This document shows positions 1 through 4,621 of a stretch of 5,892 nucleotides of DNA, in pieces (positions within the stretch are counted from its first letter, which is position 1; every line of letters begins with the position of its first letter). The stretch comes from Chroococcidiopsidaceae cyanobacterium CP_BM_RX_35. Its GTDB lineage: Bacteria > Cyanobacteriota > Cyanobacteriia > Cyanobacteriales > Chroococcidiopsidaceae. Where the stretch lies: NCBI GenBank assembly GCA_019242465.1, contig JAFAVL010000158.1, positions 1-5,892 of the forward strand. The letters are read 5' to 3'. Both the position numbers and the translations under genes were made by a program. The notes below the pieces were generated by a model, which made no database searches, had not been told where the DNA came from, and worked only from the letters and a program-made list of their open reading frames with translations.

Positions 1-49
1 GGTCGCTAAAAAATTCTTGCGTTTGCTAATTACAATACATTAAACGATT

Positions 50-61
50 GTCTACGTAGAC
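50..61. repeat. Perfect 12-bp palindrome GTCTACGTAGAC
   Basis: The twelve bases read the same on both strands and the symmetry does not extend outward. It lies about 255 bp upstream of the carotenoid protein start. It could be an operator for a dimeric regulator or a remnant of a dispersed palindromic repeat. Nothing in the window decides between these. Confidence 0.5.
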
Positions 62-305
62 GCTTTAAAATCTACACAAGTCATACATAAGTTATTTGAC
101 TTAGCTACATAAATTTCAGGATGTTACGTTAAGCAGACATCTTCAACACATACTAACTTCGCTGTTTAACTTAACCTCTACCTTCAGTAATGTTTACCAT
201 CTCAGTCCATAGCAGGGTTATTTTCCACTTAAAGATTGATTAGACCTTATATGTGTAGGAAAGATCAAATTTCTTTACTAGCTTGCAAAACAGGTTTCAT
301 TCTCT

Positions 306-310
306 AGAGG
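306..310 (+). promoter_or_regulatory. Ribosome binding site that sets the HCP start
   Basis: AGAGG lies 5 nt before the ATG at 316. A longer frame could open at a TTG (283), but that codon has no comparable site, and the extra residues have no counterpart in the OCP N-terminal domain. Confidence 0.7.
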
Positions 311-315
311 TTCTC

Positions 316-774
316 ATGACATTTGCTACTGATGACACAACAAAGAGTTCTGTAGAAAAGTTTCAACATTTTGATGTTGATACTCAACTTAGTCTACTAT
401 GGTTTGGCTATCTAGATATCAAAGATAAACTGACACCAGCCAATGCTGCTTCAGCACAAGACACTGCTGGCACTCTATTTGATCAAATTAAAAACCTGTC
501 ACACGAAGAACAGTTACAGGCACAGCGAGATATTGCCGGAAAAGCAGATACCGATATCAGTCGTGCCTACAGTAGCGTGAGTTCTAGTGGGAAGCTTGAC
601 ATTTGGTTACGGCTAGCGCAGGGAATGGAAAATGGTACCATCATTCCTGTTCCTTCTGACCATAAAGTACCTAACGAAACTCAAGAATTTGTGTCTCAAA
701 TTAAGAGCCTGGATTTTGAGCAGCGAATCGATTTCATGCGCAGCGTGGCAATTGAAATGGGTCACAAGGCCTAA
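316..774 (+). CDS. Helical carotenoid protein (stand-alone OCP N-terminal domain homologue)
   Basis: The 152-residue soluble all-helical protein matches the N-terminal domain of orange carotenoid protein along its length and lacks the linker and NTF2-like C-terminal domain. Aligned from memory with Synechocystis OCP, several carotenoid-tunnel residues are kept: W29 (OCP W41), Y32 (Y44), W97 (W110) and R142 (R155). OCP N104 and Y111 appear as S91 and L98. Family members (HCPs) bind a keto-carotenoid; depending on clade they quench singlet oxygen or phycobilisome excitation, or have no known activity. The role here is therefore inferred as photoprotection or carotenoid carriage near thylakoids, and the clade is not resolved. 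The N-terminal arm is about 12 residues shorter than in OCP. The ATG at 316 has a good Shine-Dalgarno. No C-terminal-domain homologue (CTDH), a carotenoid donor partner beside some HCP genes, lies in the window. The downstream neighbour is a DUF4383-type membrane protein. Confidence 0.9.
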   Translation: MTFATDDTTKSSVEKFQHFDVDTQLSLLWFGYLDIKDKLTPANAASAQDTAGTLFDQIKNLSHEEQLQAQRDIAGKADTDISRAYSSVSSSGKLDIWLRLAQGMENGTIIPVPSDHKVPNETQEFVSQIKSLDFEQRIDFMRSVAIEMGHKA

Positions 775-797
775 GAAAGGTAAATAAAGATACGTTT

Positions 798-858
798 GAG
801 GATTGAGCTAGTAGATATAAAGAACAGTTTTGAAACTTTTTCTCTGGGCTCAATCCTC
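798..858. repeat. 11-bp perfect inverted repeat between the HCP and DUF4383 genes
   Basis: GAGGATTGAGC (798-808) is exactly complementary to GCTCAATCCTC (848-858), separated by 39 nt. Inside the loop a small hairpin, AGTT (826-829) with AACT (834-837), could form. No T-run follows the right arm, so it is not a standard intrinsic terminator. It may be an RNA structure or operator controlling read-through into the downstream membrane protein gene. Confidence 0.55.
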
Positions 859-941
859 TACAAAATAGTTAGTCATAGTCCACAGCCGTGAACATTGGTG
901 GACCAACAAACGCATTCCGCAGTCAAATAGTGTTGAATATT

Positions 942-948
942 AGAGAGG
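942..948 (+). promoter_or_regulatory. Ribosome binding site that sets the DUF4383 gene start
   Basis: AGAGAGG sits 5 nt before the ATG at 954. The longer frame opening at a GTG (888) has no comparable site and adds 22 polar residues ahead of the usual short cytoplasmic N-terminus. Confidence 0.7.
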
Positions 949-953
949 TTGAA

Positions 954-1436
954 ATGGATGACATCAAAATGGGAGATATGACAGAGCGCTACTGTGCTTT
1001 GGCTATCGGGGTTCTCTTTTTAGTTCTTGGTATATCTGGATTTATCCCAGGATTAGTTTCAATACCTGGAACTGCTGCATCTTATGTCCCACCTGATGCA
1101 GCTCCTAACGCTTACGCCTTGGGATTTGGCTACGTACTAGGACTTTTTCCCACTAATTTCTTGCACAACCTCGTACATTGTGCAGTAGGGTTATTGGGAA
1201 TTACTTCATATCTTAGTAGTAGCAGCGCTCGCACATTCAATCGTGTTTTTGCTGTTTCATATGCCTTGATCGCCATTATGGGATTTCTACCTGTCGCTAA
1301 AACTACATTTGGCTTAATGCCCATATTTGGTAATAACGTTTGGATCAATGCCTTCTCAGCGTTAGCTGCTGCGTATTATGGTCTGATTATTCCTGCAAAG
1401 ATTAAGGGTATAAGCGTGGCAGACAATTTGTCATAA
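954..1436 (+). CDS. DUF4383-type four-helix integral membrane protein
   Basis: The 160-residue protein has four hydrophobic segments at about residues 13-33, 70-88, 97-115 and 129-147. A hydrophilic loop with a Pro/Ala-rich stretch (P47-P51) joins the first two. The pattern is that of the DUF4383 family of small membrane proteins, frequent in cyanobacteria and actinobacteria: a loop GYVLGLFPTN, the helix start HNLVH at 71-75 running into GLLG, and a GLMPIFGNN turn (120-128) before the last helix. No biochemical function is known to me for this family. It follows the carotenoid protein gene in the same direction but 179 bp away, with an inverted repeat between, so co-transcription is possible but not shown. 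It ends in an intrinsic terminator. The family call rests on recognition of pattern and topology, not on a search. Alternative later starts (M6, M9) would not change the topology. Confidence 0.8.
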   Translation: MDDIKMGDMTERYCALAIGVLFLVLGISGFIPGLVSIPGTAASYVPPDAAPNAYALGFGYVLGLFPTNFLHNLVHCAVGLLGITSYLSSSSARTFNRVFAVSYALIAIMGFLPVAKTTFGLMPIFGNNVWINAFSALAAAYYGLIIPAKIKGISVADNLS

Positions 1437-1459
1437 CTTCTAAACAAGGTATCGTAGCT

Positions 1460-1506
1460 ATGTTGGTGCTAAAAAGATAGTTTAAATTTCCAGCACCAAC
1501 ATTTTT
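1460..1506 (+). terminator. Intrinsic terminator of the DUF4383 gene
   Basis: An 11-bp perfect stem, ATGTTGGTGCT (1460-1470) with AGCACCAACAT (1492-1502), encloses a 21-nt AT-rich loop. TTTTT (1502-1506) begins at the last stem base. It starts 24 bp after the stop codon. The T-tract overlaps the stop codon of the convergent gene (1505-1507). The minus-strand reading has no T-run after the stem, so it looks one-directional. Confidence 0.8.
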
Positions 1507-1978
1507 ATGATGCCTTTGTTACTCTCGTGGGTCTGTCTGGTTTTAAATATAGCCAGCCTATAAAGAAAAAGCAGGCTGTGAACAATTGTATCAGCTCAAT
1601 AACAGATATATGACTATCAGCAAATGCAGCAATAGTTTTATCAGTAATATTGAAGATCCAAGAAGCAATACCTAACAGCCAGATGCCAGTTCTAAAGTTA
1701 ACTAAGAACGCATCATCAATTTCAGATACTCGCCGATTCATAGAGGCAGATTCCTTGCTCCAAAAATAAATTGATTGAACAGACTTAGCAAATAGAACTA
1801 TTGTACTATATAATCGATTACTGTCATTCGCATTACACAATAGGTAGATGCTGAACGACAGTAACCGTTCTGAATAAACTAGAGTCTTTTCACTTTTCTG
1901 CGCTCTTAAAACTATCTCGATTGATTTAGAGACAGATGAGAAGAAAAGCTGTACTACTAGGTAGCGATGGCTATTCAC
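1505..1978 (-). CDS. Uncharacterised small membrane protein downstream of the Hli gene
   Basis: I do not recognise this 157-residue protein. It opens at a GTG with an in-frame stop just upstream and no clear Shine-Dalgarno. The first 75 residues are mixed, with a weakly hydrophobic stretch around 39-48 and another around 58-72. The second half has two clear membrane segments, about 96-111 (rich in W, L, I, F) and about 127-145 (cysteine and Phe-rich, ending GWLYLKP), joined by a loop with acidic residues and H123; the tail is basic. An internal ATG (1741, M80) preceded by AAGGA at 10 nt spacing could give a 78-residue two-helix protein. I prefer the long form because the codons look coding throughout. 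It lies 23 bp behind the Hli stop codon on the same strand, so co-transcription and possibly translational coupling are likely. A thylakoid membrane role is only a guess from that context. Confidence 0.55.
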   Translation of the reverse strand: MNSHRYLVVQLFFSSVSKSIEIVLRAQKSEKTLVYSERLLSFSIYLLCNANDSNRLYSTIVLFAKSVQSIYFWSKESASMNRRVSEIDDAFLVNFRTGIWLLGIASWIFNITDKTIAAFADSHISVIELIQLFTACFFFIGWLYLKPDRPTRVTKAS

Positions 1979-2001
1979 CTTTGGTAGCTAACAAAGGAAA
2001 C

Positions 2002-2205
2002 CTAGCTAATCAGACTGAGTACATCACGTAGGACGCTATAGCCAGCTAAATCCCAAAGTAAATAAGCAAGAAAACCAATCATCGCTAAACGTCCGTTCCA
2101 AAGTTCGGCTTGAGGGTTCCAGCCAAACAGAAAAGCATTCCGATCTTCATCGTTGTATGCATTAGCAACAGGTGGTAAATCAGTAGAGGGGTTTTTGGTC
2201 TCCAT
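2002..2205 (-). CDS. High-light-inducible protein (Hli/Scp, one-helix chlorophyll a/b-binding-like)
   Basis: The 67-residue protein has a hydrophilic N-terminus (1-28), then the chlorophyll-binding helix of the light-harvesting superfamily. The signature ExxNxRxAMIGF is intact: E34, N37 and R39, followed by M42-I43-G44-F45. The helix runs to about residue 56 and a short tail follows. Hli proteins sit in thylakoid membranes, bind chlorophyll a and carotenoid as dimers or with partners, dissipate excess energy, and protect photosystem II assembly and chlorophyll synthesis intermediates during light stress. The ATG at 2205 has AAGGAG 7 nt upstream; an upstream TTG (2223) would add six residues unsupported by any binding site. 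Length is normal for the family. It is the first gene of a probable two-gene unit with the membrane protein ending at 1505. Expression is probably light- or stress-induced, as for other family members; the upstream region has only weak HLR1-like sequences. Confidence 0.93.
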   Translation of the reverse strand: METKNPSTDLPPVANAYNDEDRNAFLFGWNPQAELWNGRLAMIGFLAYLLWDLAGYSVLRDVLSLIS

Positions 2206-2212
2206 TATCGGT

Positions 2213-2218
2213 CTCCTT
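2213..2218 (-). promoter_or_regulatory. Ribosome binding site of the Hli gene
   Basis: On the minus strand AAGGAG lies 7 nt before the ATG at 2205. This strong site settles the start at 2205 rather than the TTG at 2223. Confidence 0.8.
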
Positions 2219-2231
2219 AACAACTCTCAAC

Positions 2232-2274
2232 ATTACTATCTTCCTCTGATGTTATTCACTCGTTAAATTACTAT
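2232..2274. repeat. Direct repeat of ATTACTAT upstream of the Hli gene
   Basis: ATTACTAT occurs at 2232-2239 and again at 2267-2274, 35 bp apart start to start, within 70 bp of the Hli start codon. Each copy agrees at six of eight positions with the half-site KTTACAWW of the HLR1 element bound by the regulator RpaB, but the spacing is not that of canonical HLR1. Function is uncertain. Confidence 0.3.
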
Positions 2275-2323
2275 TCCCTGTCTATAGGCTTAAACTACGC
2301 TTAACTCTAAAGGACGATTCTAG

Positions 2324-2377
2324 AGCGATGAGAGCTGTATACGGGAAAACAAAGTATTTATCCTTAATGTCATCGCT
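2324..2377. repeat. 8-bp inverted repeat at the 3' end of the phospholipase D-like gene
   Basis: AGCGATGA (2324-2331) is complementary to TCATCGCT (2370-2377), which overlaps the stop codon. The 38-nt loop and lack of a T-run argue against a classical terminator. No better termination signal is visible between this gene and the Hli gene. Confidence 0.3.
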
Positions 2378-3818
2378 AATCTGCAAAAGCGGGTTCTTTA
2401 TCTAATGGGGATGCAGTAGCTTTGGTGAAACATCGTGTATGTGAGTGCTGAATTTTTCTTTTGATCTTATCTGGCACCCCAAGCTCAGCATTAACATAGA
2501 GCCGTTCAAATTCACGCTCAAAATGGGCAGCAACTGTGGAGTTGTGAATGACTAATAAGTCCTCATCATTCTTGGTGTTAGCTGCTTCTGACCAGTTGTG
2601 GGAGCCTGTGATGACCGTTTGCCCATCAATTACAGCAAATTTGTGGTGCAATAGCTCCCCTTGGGGTAGCTGCGGTACCCCCACTGTAGCGATCGGATTT
2701 TGCCAAGCTTTATACTTGCAACTACGGCTGGTAAGTCCCTGCATGACTAACCCCTCGCTGTATGGGCGGTAGGCAAAGTCTTGTGAAATCAGAGTGCGTT
2801 CTTCAACTCCCTGTTGGTGGTCTACTTCTAAAATGTCAGCTAGACGCGGTGCGGAAAAGACAAACAGTGCAAGATCGATTGATTTACGAGCAGTACTCAA
2901 AGTTTGACCGATAAGACCATTGCCGCTCTGTTCCCAAGGTTGATTGCTAGAGGTAGGAGAAAAGTTCACTTCTATAAGGGTATTCCCGACTTGAACTGGC
3001 TGAATCGGTCGAAACGGTTTCAGCAGCCCAAACCGCTTTGTTTCTGGCTGATCTCCTGATCCATGACCCCACATGAAGTTAAACTCTTGGGAGAACAAGG
3101 CAGCTAGCTGAGAACTCTCAATTTTTAACAGGTTGTTGGCATCCCCTTGGCTCTCAGGATGATTCATGGCACCGTGAATCTGCTTAGCAGTAAAGTTTGC
3201 AGAGGTCACAATTAGGGTTCGACCGTCAACGATGACGAACTTATGGTGCATAATTCCACTGCCAGTTGAACCACTCGCTGCGTTATCAATTATTGGCACT
3301 CTACCATCATGCAGAATTTTCAAGGCATCTCCTGATAACTGCACCAACTGCCTATCGCTTTCATCGCGATCGCGCTCCCGCGCCGATATTGCCACTGCCT
3401 CCAGAGGCAGTGTCAAGGGATGGTTATAGGTTTTGTCTAAGATTACTCTGACTTTGACCCCAGCTTGCTGGCGATTCACCAAAGCCTGAGCGATCTTAGG
3501 CAAGCGCAGCTCCATCACTGCTACGTCTACTGTGGACTTAGCAGCTGTAATGGTATCAATAATCTCTTGTTCTAAGTTGTCACCAAGTCGAGTTTGTCGG
3601 CGGTAAGGCTCTGTGTATTCTACAGATGGATCATGATTAAAATATACCTGAATTGAAGGATCTTGGGGCAAAGGGGCAGGGCGCTGATTTGACCCAGTCA
3701 ACGCAGCTCCTGGAGGCAACCTCCAGGAGAACGTTGACAGCCCTTGCTGCTGACAGGCAGAGGTTGTCATTAGCAGAAGCAAGGCAGAGCAGTGCAATAG
3801 CCAAAAAGGATGTCTCAT
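2376..3818 (-). CDS. Phospholipase D-superfamily protein with two HKD motifs, predicted exported lipoprotein
   Basis: The 480-residue protein begins with a signal peptide (1-21: basic residues, a Leu-rich core at 12-17) and a lipobox-like TTSA-C22, so it is probably a lipid-anchored envelope protein or is secreted. Two phospholipase D-like domains follow (about 76-250 and 275-445). Each has an intact HxKxxxxD motif: H191/K193/D198 with N208, and H391/K393/D398 with N408. In this superfamily the two motifs form one active site with a covalent phosphohistidine; members cut or transfer phosphodiester bonds in phospholipids or nucleic acids. Substrate cannot be read from sequence; an extracytoplasmic nuclease or phospholipase fits best. 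The ATG at 3818 is chosen because AGGA lies 5 nt before it and the signal peptide starts there; the frame is open upstream to 3920. The lipobox -3 residue is Thr rather than Leu, so lipidation is less certain than export. It diverges from the exported protein gene at 4012. Confidence 0.88.
   Translation of the reverse strand: MRHPFWLLHCSALLLLMTTSACQQQGLSTFSWRLPPGAALTGSNQRPAPLPQDPSIQVYFNHDPSVEYTEPYRRQTRLGDNLEQEIIDTITAAKSTVDVAVMELRLPKIAQALVNRQQAGVKVRVILDKTYNHPLTLPLEAVAISARERDRDESDRQLVQLSGDALKILHDGRVPIIDNAASGSTGSGIMHHKFVIVDGRTLIVTSANFTAKQIHGAMNHPESQGDANNLLKIESSQLAALFSQEFNFMWGHGSGDQPETKRFGLLKPFRPIQPVQVGNTLIEVNFSPTSSNQPWEQSGNGLIGQTLSTARKSIDLALFVFSAPRLADILEVDHQQGVEERTLISQDFAYRPYSEGLVMQGLTSRSCKYKAWQNPIATVGVPQLPQGELLHHKFAVIDGQTVITGSHNWSEAANTKNDEDLLVIHNSTVAAHFEREFERLYVNAELGVPDKIKRKIQHSHTRCFTKATASPLDKEPAFAD
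3366..3373. repeat. HIP1 octamer GCGATCGC
   Basis: An exact copy of the highly iterated palindrome of cyanobacterial genomes, here inside the phospholipase D-like gene in a stretch coding for alternating Arg, Glu and Asp residues. Confidence 0.85.
3389..3416. repeat. Intragenic hairpin in the phospholipase D-like gene
   Basis: CACTGCCTC (3393-3401) and GAGGCAGTG (3404-3412) form a perfect 9-bp inverted repeat with a 2-nt spacer. Beyond one mismatch, TTG (3389-3391) pairs with CAA (3414-3416). On the coding strand it covers codons of a Pro-Leu-Glu-Ala-Val segment in the first phospholipase domain. Confidence 0.6.
3697..3738. repeat. Strong 17-bp interrupted hairpin near the 5' end of the phospholipase D-like gene
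   Basis: An inner perfect 10-bp stem, CTCCTGGAGG (3707-3716) with CCTCCAGGAG (3720-3729), has a 3-nt loop. An outer perfect 7-bp stem, GTCAACG (3697-3703) with CGTTGAC (3732-3738), is separated by a small 3x2 internal loop. It lies about 80-121 nt into the mRNA's coding region and encodes the linker just after the lipobox (codons about 27-41). Confidence 0.75.
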
Positions 3819-3823
3819 CGCTG

Positions 3824-3827
3824 TCCT
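3824..3827 (-). promoter_or_regulatory. Ribosome binding site that sets the phospholipase D-like start
   Basis: On the minus strand AGGA lies 5 nt before the ATG at 3818. The upstream in-frame start at 3920 would place 34 charged residues before the signal peptide, which would bury it. Confidence 0.6.
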
Positions 3828-3866
3828 AAAAGACGTGATAATCTCATCCTCTACTCGCACAATTTT

Positions 3867-3899
3867 TATGTCAAATAATATACTTAATTTTGTGACATA
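3867..3899. promoter_or_regulatory. Inverted repeat TATGTCA/TGACATA, possible operator in the divergent region
   Basis: TATGTCA (3867-3873) and TGACATA (3893-3899) are perfect 7-bp arms with 19 bp of AT-rich sequence between. The arms are 26 bp apart centre to centre, about two and a half helical turns. The element lies 49-81 bp upstream of the phospholipase D-like start. On the minus strand the inner arm forms part of a consensus TTGACA (a possible -35), but I found no good -10 at the right distance. Confidence 0.35.
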
Positions 3900-3946
3900 G
3901 ATTTGGTGAAGGTTTGCCAATGGTGGTCTTTAAGTGTGCCTAAAAT

Positions 3947-3974
3947 TTGGTAATATGCCATAACATTCTATACT
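3947..3974 (+). promoter_or_regulatory. Probable sigma-70-type promoter of the exported proline-rich protein gene
   Basis: TTGGTA (3947-3952, 4 of 6 matches to TTGACA) is followed after 16 bp by TATACT (3969-3974, 5 of 6 matches to TATAAT). Transcription would start near 3981 and leave a leader of about 30 nt before the ATG at 4012. Confidence 0.5.
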
Positions 3975-4011
3975 TCAGCTATTGCGTAGCAGTGTCGCCT
4001 AGGAGCTAGAC

Positions 4012-4518
4012 ATGCATCAACACCATCACAATATTCGCAGACGGGCTAGTTTACTTGGAATCATAGCCAGCAGTTTGCTCATCGGCATCCCAGCTATTGC
4101 CAACGAACCACCTTATCACCGCTCCACGTTACCGACCACACCCAGCCCACTACCCGGTGCTGTACCCATAACGCCACCACTTCCATCTCAGCAACAACCT
4201 CCAAGTGCAATGGTTGTAACCATTAATGGGATAGTGAATGTCACCCTAGTGAATCAAACCGCTGCAAGTATAAATTACCAGGTGATTGGAGATACAAACG
4301 AGCGCCCCCTACCAGGTAAGTCCAATTTCACATTGAGAAACCTAAAAACACCAGTGACAATCACTTTTAGACGTCAAGATGGTGGACTGCTAAAGGTCAC
4401 TCCCCAAACAACTGCTGAGCCTGGCATGTTATCAGTTACATATACGGAAACAACTAACTTAGGCACAGATAGAAGTACGATGAGAATTCAACGCAATGGT
4501 TCTGTCTTCTTGAACTAA
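4012..4518 (+). CDS. Exported proline-rich protein of unknown function
   Basis: The 168-residue protein starts at an ATG with AGGAG 6 nt upstream. It has a His-rich N-terminus (HQHHH), three arginines (9-11), a hydrophobic core (14-29) and an Ala-Ile-Ala cleavage site after A30, so it is a Sec-type signal peptide; the Arg pair does not match the Tat motif well. Residues 33-65 are a flexible linker with 12 prolines. Residues 68-168 alternate hydrophobic and polar residues as in a beta-sandwich, rich in Thr, Asn and Val, and end in NGSVFLN. I do not recognise a named domain; similar small exported proteins are, from memory, common in cyanobacteria. No catalytic motif is visible. It diverges from the phospholipase D-like lipoprotein gene and is followed by argJ on the same strand, which has its own promoter. 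It is probably a periplasmic or envelope structural or binding protein; this is inference from topology only. Confidence 0.8.
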   Translation: MHQHHHNIRRRASLLGIIASSLLIGIPAIANEPPYHRSTLPTTPSPLPGAVPITPPLPSQQQPPSAMVVTINGIVNVTLVNQTAASINYQVIGDTNERPLPGKSNFTLRNLKTPVTITFRRQDGGLLKVTPQTTAEPGMLSVTYTETTNLGTDRSTMRIQRNGSVFLN

Positions 4519-4562
4519 GTCTTGCTGCTCCAGGTTTTTGTCCCATCGTCCTCATCACAAAC

Positions 4563-4590
4563 TTAAAACAGCATCCCGACTTGATATAAT
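4563..4590 (+). promoter_or_regulatory. Probable argJ promoter
   Basis: A perfect -10 TATAAT (4585-4590) is preceded after 16 bp by TTAAAA (4563-4568, 4 of 6 matches to TTGACA). Transcription would begin near 4597, giving a leader of about 25 nt. The promoter indicates that argJ is not dependent on the upstream gene. Confidence 0.6.
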
Positions 4591-4608
4591 CACAGGCTAA
4601 ACGTTTGC

Positions 4609-4614
4609 AGGGGG
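4609..4614 (+). promoter_or_regulatory. Ribosome binding site of argJ
   Basis: AGGGGG lies 7 nt before the ATG at 4622. A second purine patch, AGGA at 4616-4619, is too close to the start (2 nt) to be the main site. Confidence 0.6.
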
Positions 4615-4621
4615 CAGGATA

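Larger units (their letters stand above)
1..315. other. Gene-free AT-rich leader upstream of the helical carotenoid protein gene
   Basis: No convincing coding frame is seen on either strand; stops are frequent in all frames. The stretch is visibly AT-rich. It holds a perfect 12-bp palindrome (50-61), a 6-bp inverted repeat AAGTCA/TGACTT (78-83 and 97-102) and a repeated TACATAA (84-90 and 106-112). I could not place a convincing -35/-10 pair, although TATATG at 248-253 is a possible -10. The region probably contains the promoter and a long 5' untranslated region of the following photoprotection gene. No upstream gene end can be identified at the left edge. Confidence 0.6.

Noticed and set aside
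27..44. HLR1-like sequence (ATTACAAT then ATTAAACG) in the leader of the carotenoid protein gene
   Set aside because: The first half-site is good but the second matches only about half of the consensus, and it lies over 270 bp from the start codon.
283..315. Upstream TTG start giving an 11-residue longer carotenoid protein
   Set aside because: No Shine-Dalgarno at suitable distance. The ATG at 316 has AGAGG 5 nt upstream and begins as expected for a helical carotenoid protein.
1130..1348. 72-residue minus-strand frame inside the DUF4383 gene
   Set aside because: It is fully antisense to a well-supported membrane protein and shows no domain or ribosome binding site.
2654..2681. Alternative small hairpins (CCCC-TT-GGGG and GGGGTA/TACCCC) in the phospholipase D-like gene
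   Set aside because: Stems of 4-7 bp with a bulge or a 2-nt loop are expected by chance in a gene of this size.
2548..3451. Short plus-strand frames opposite the phospholipase D-like gene
   Set aside because: They mirror the coding strand of a gene with two intact HKD motifs and have no independent support.
3819..3920. Longer N-terminus for the phospholipase D-like protein
   Set aside because: It would place 34 residues before the signal peptide; the ATG at 3818 has AGGA and starts directly at the signal peptide.
4020..4056. Twin-arginine (Tat) export signal in the proline-rich protein
   Set aside because: Arginines 9-11 are followed by Ala-Ser-Leu rather than the x-Phe-Leu pattern; an ordinary Sec signal with an AxA cleavage site explains it.
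4519..4560. T-run after CTGCTCCAGG as a terminator for the exported protein gene
   Set aside because: The possible stem is only 3 bp, too weak for an intrinsic terminator.
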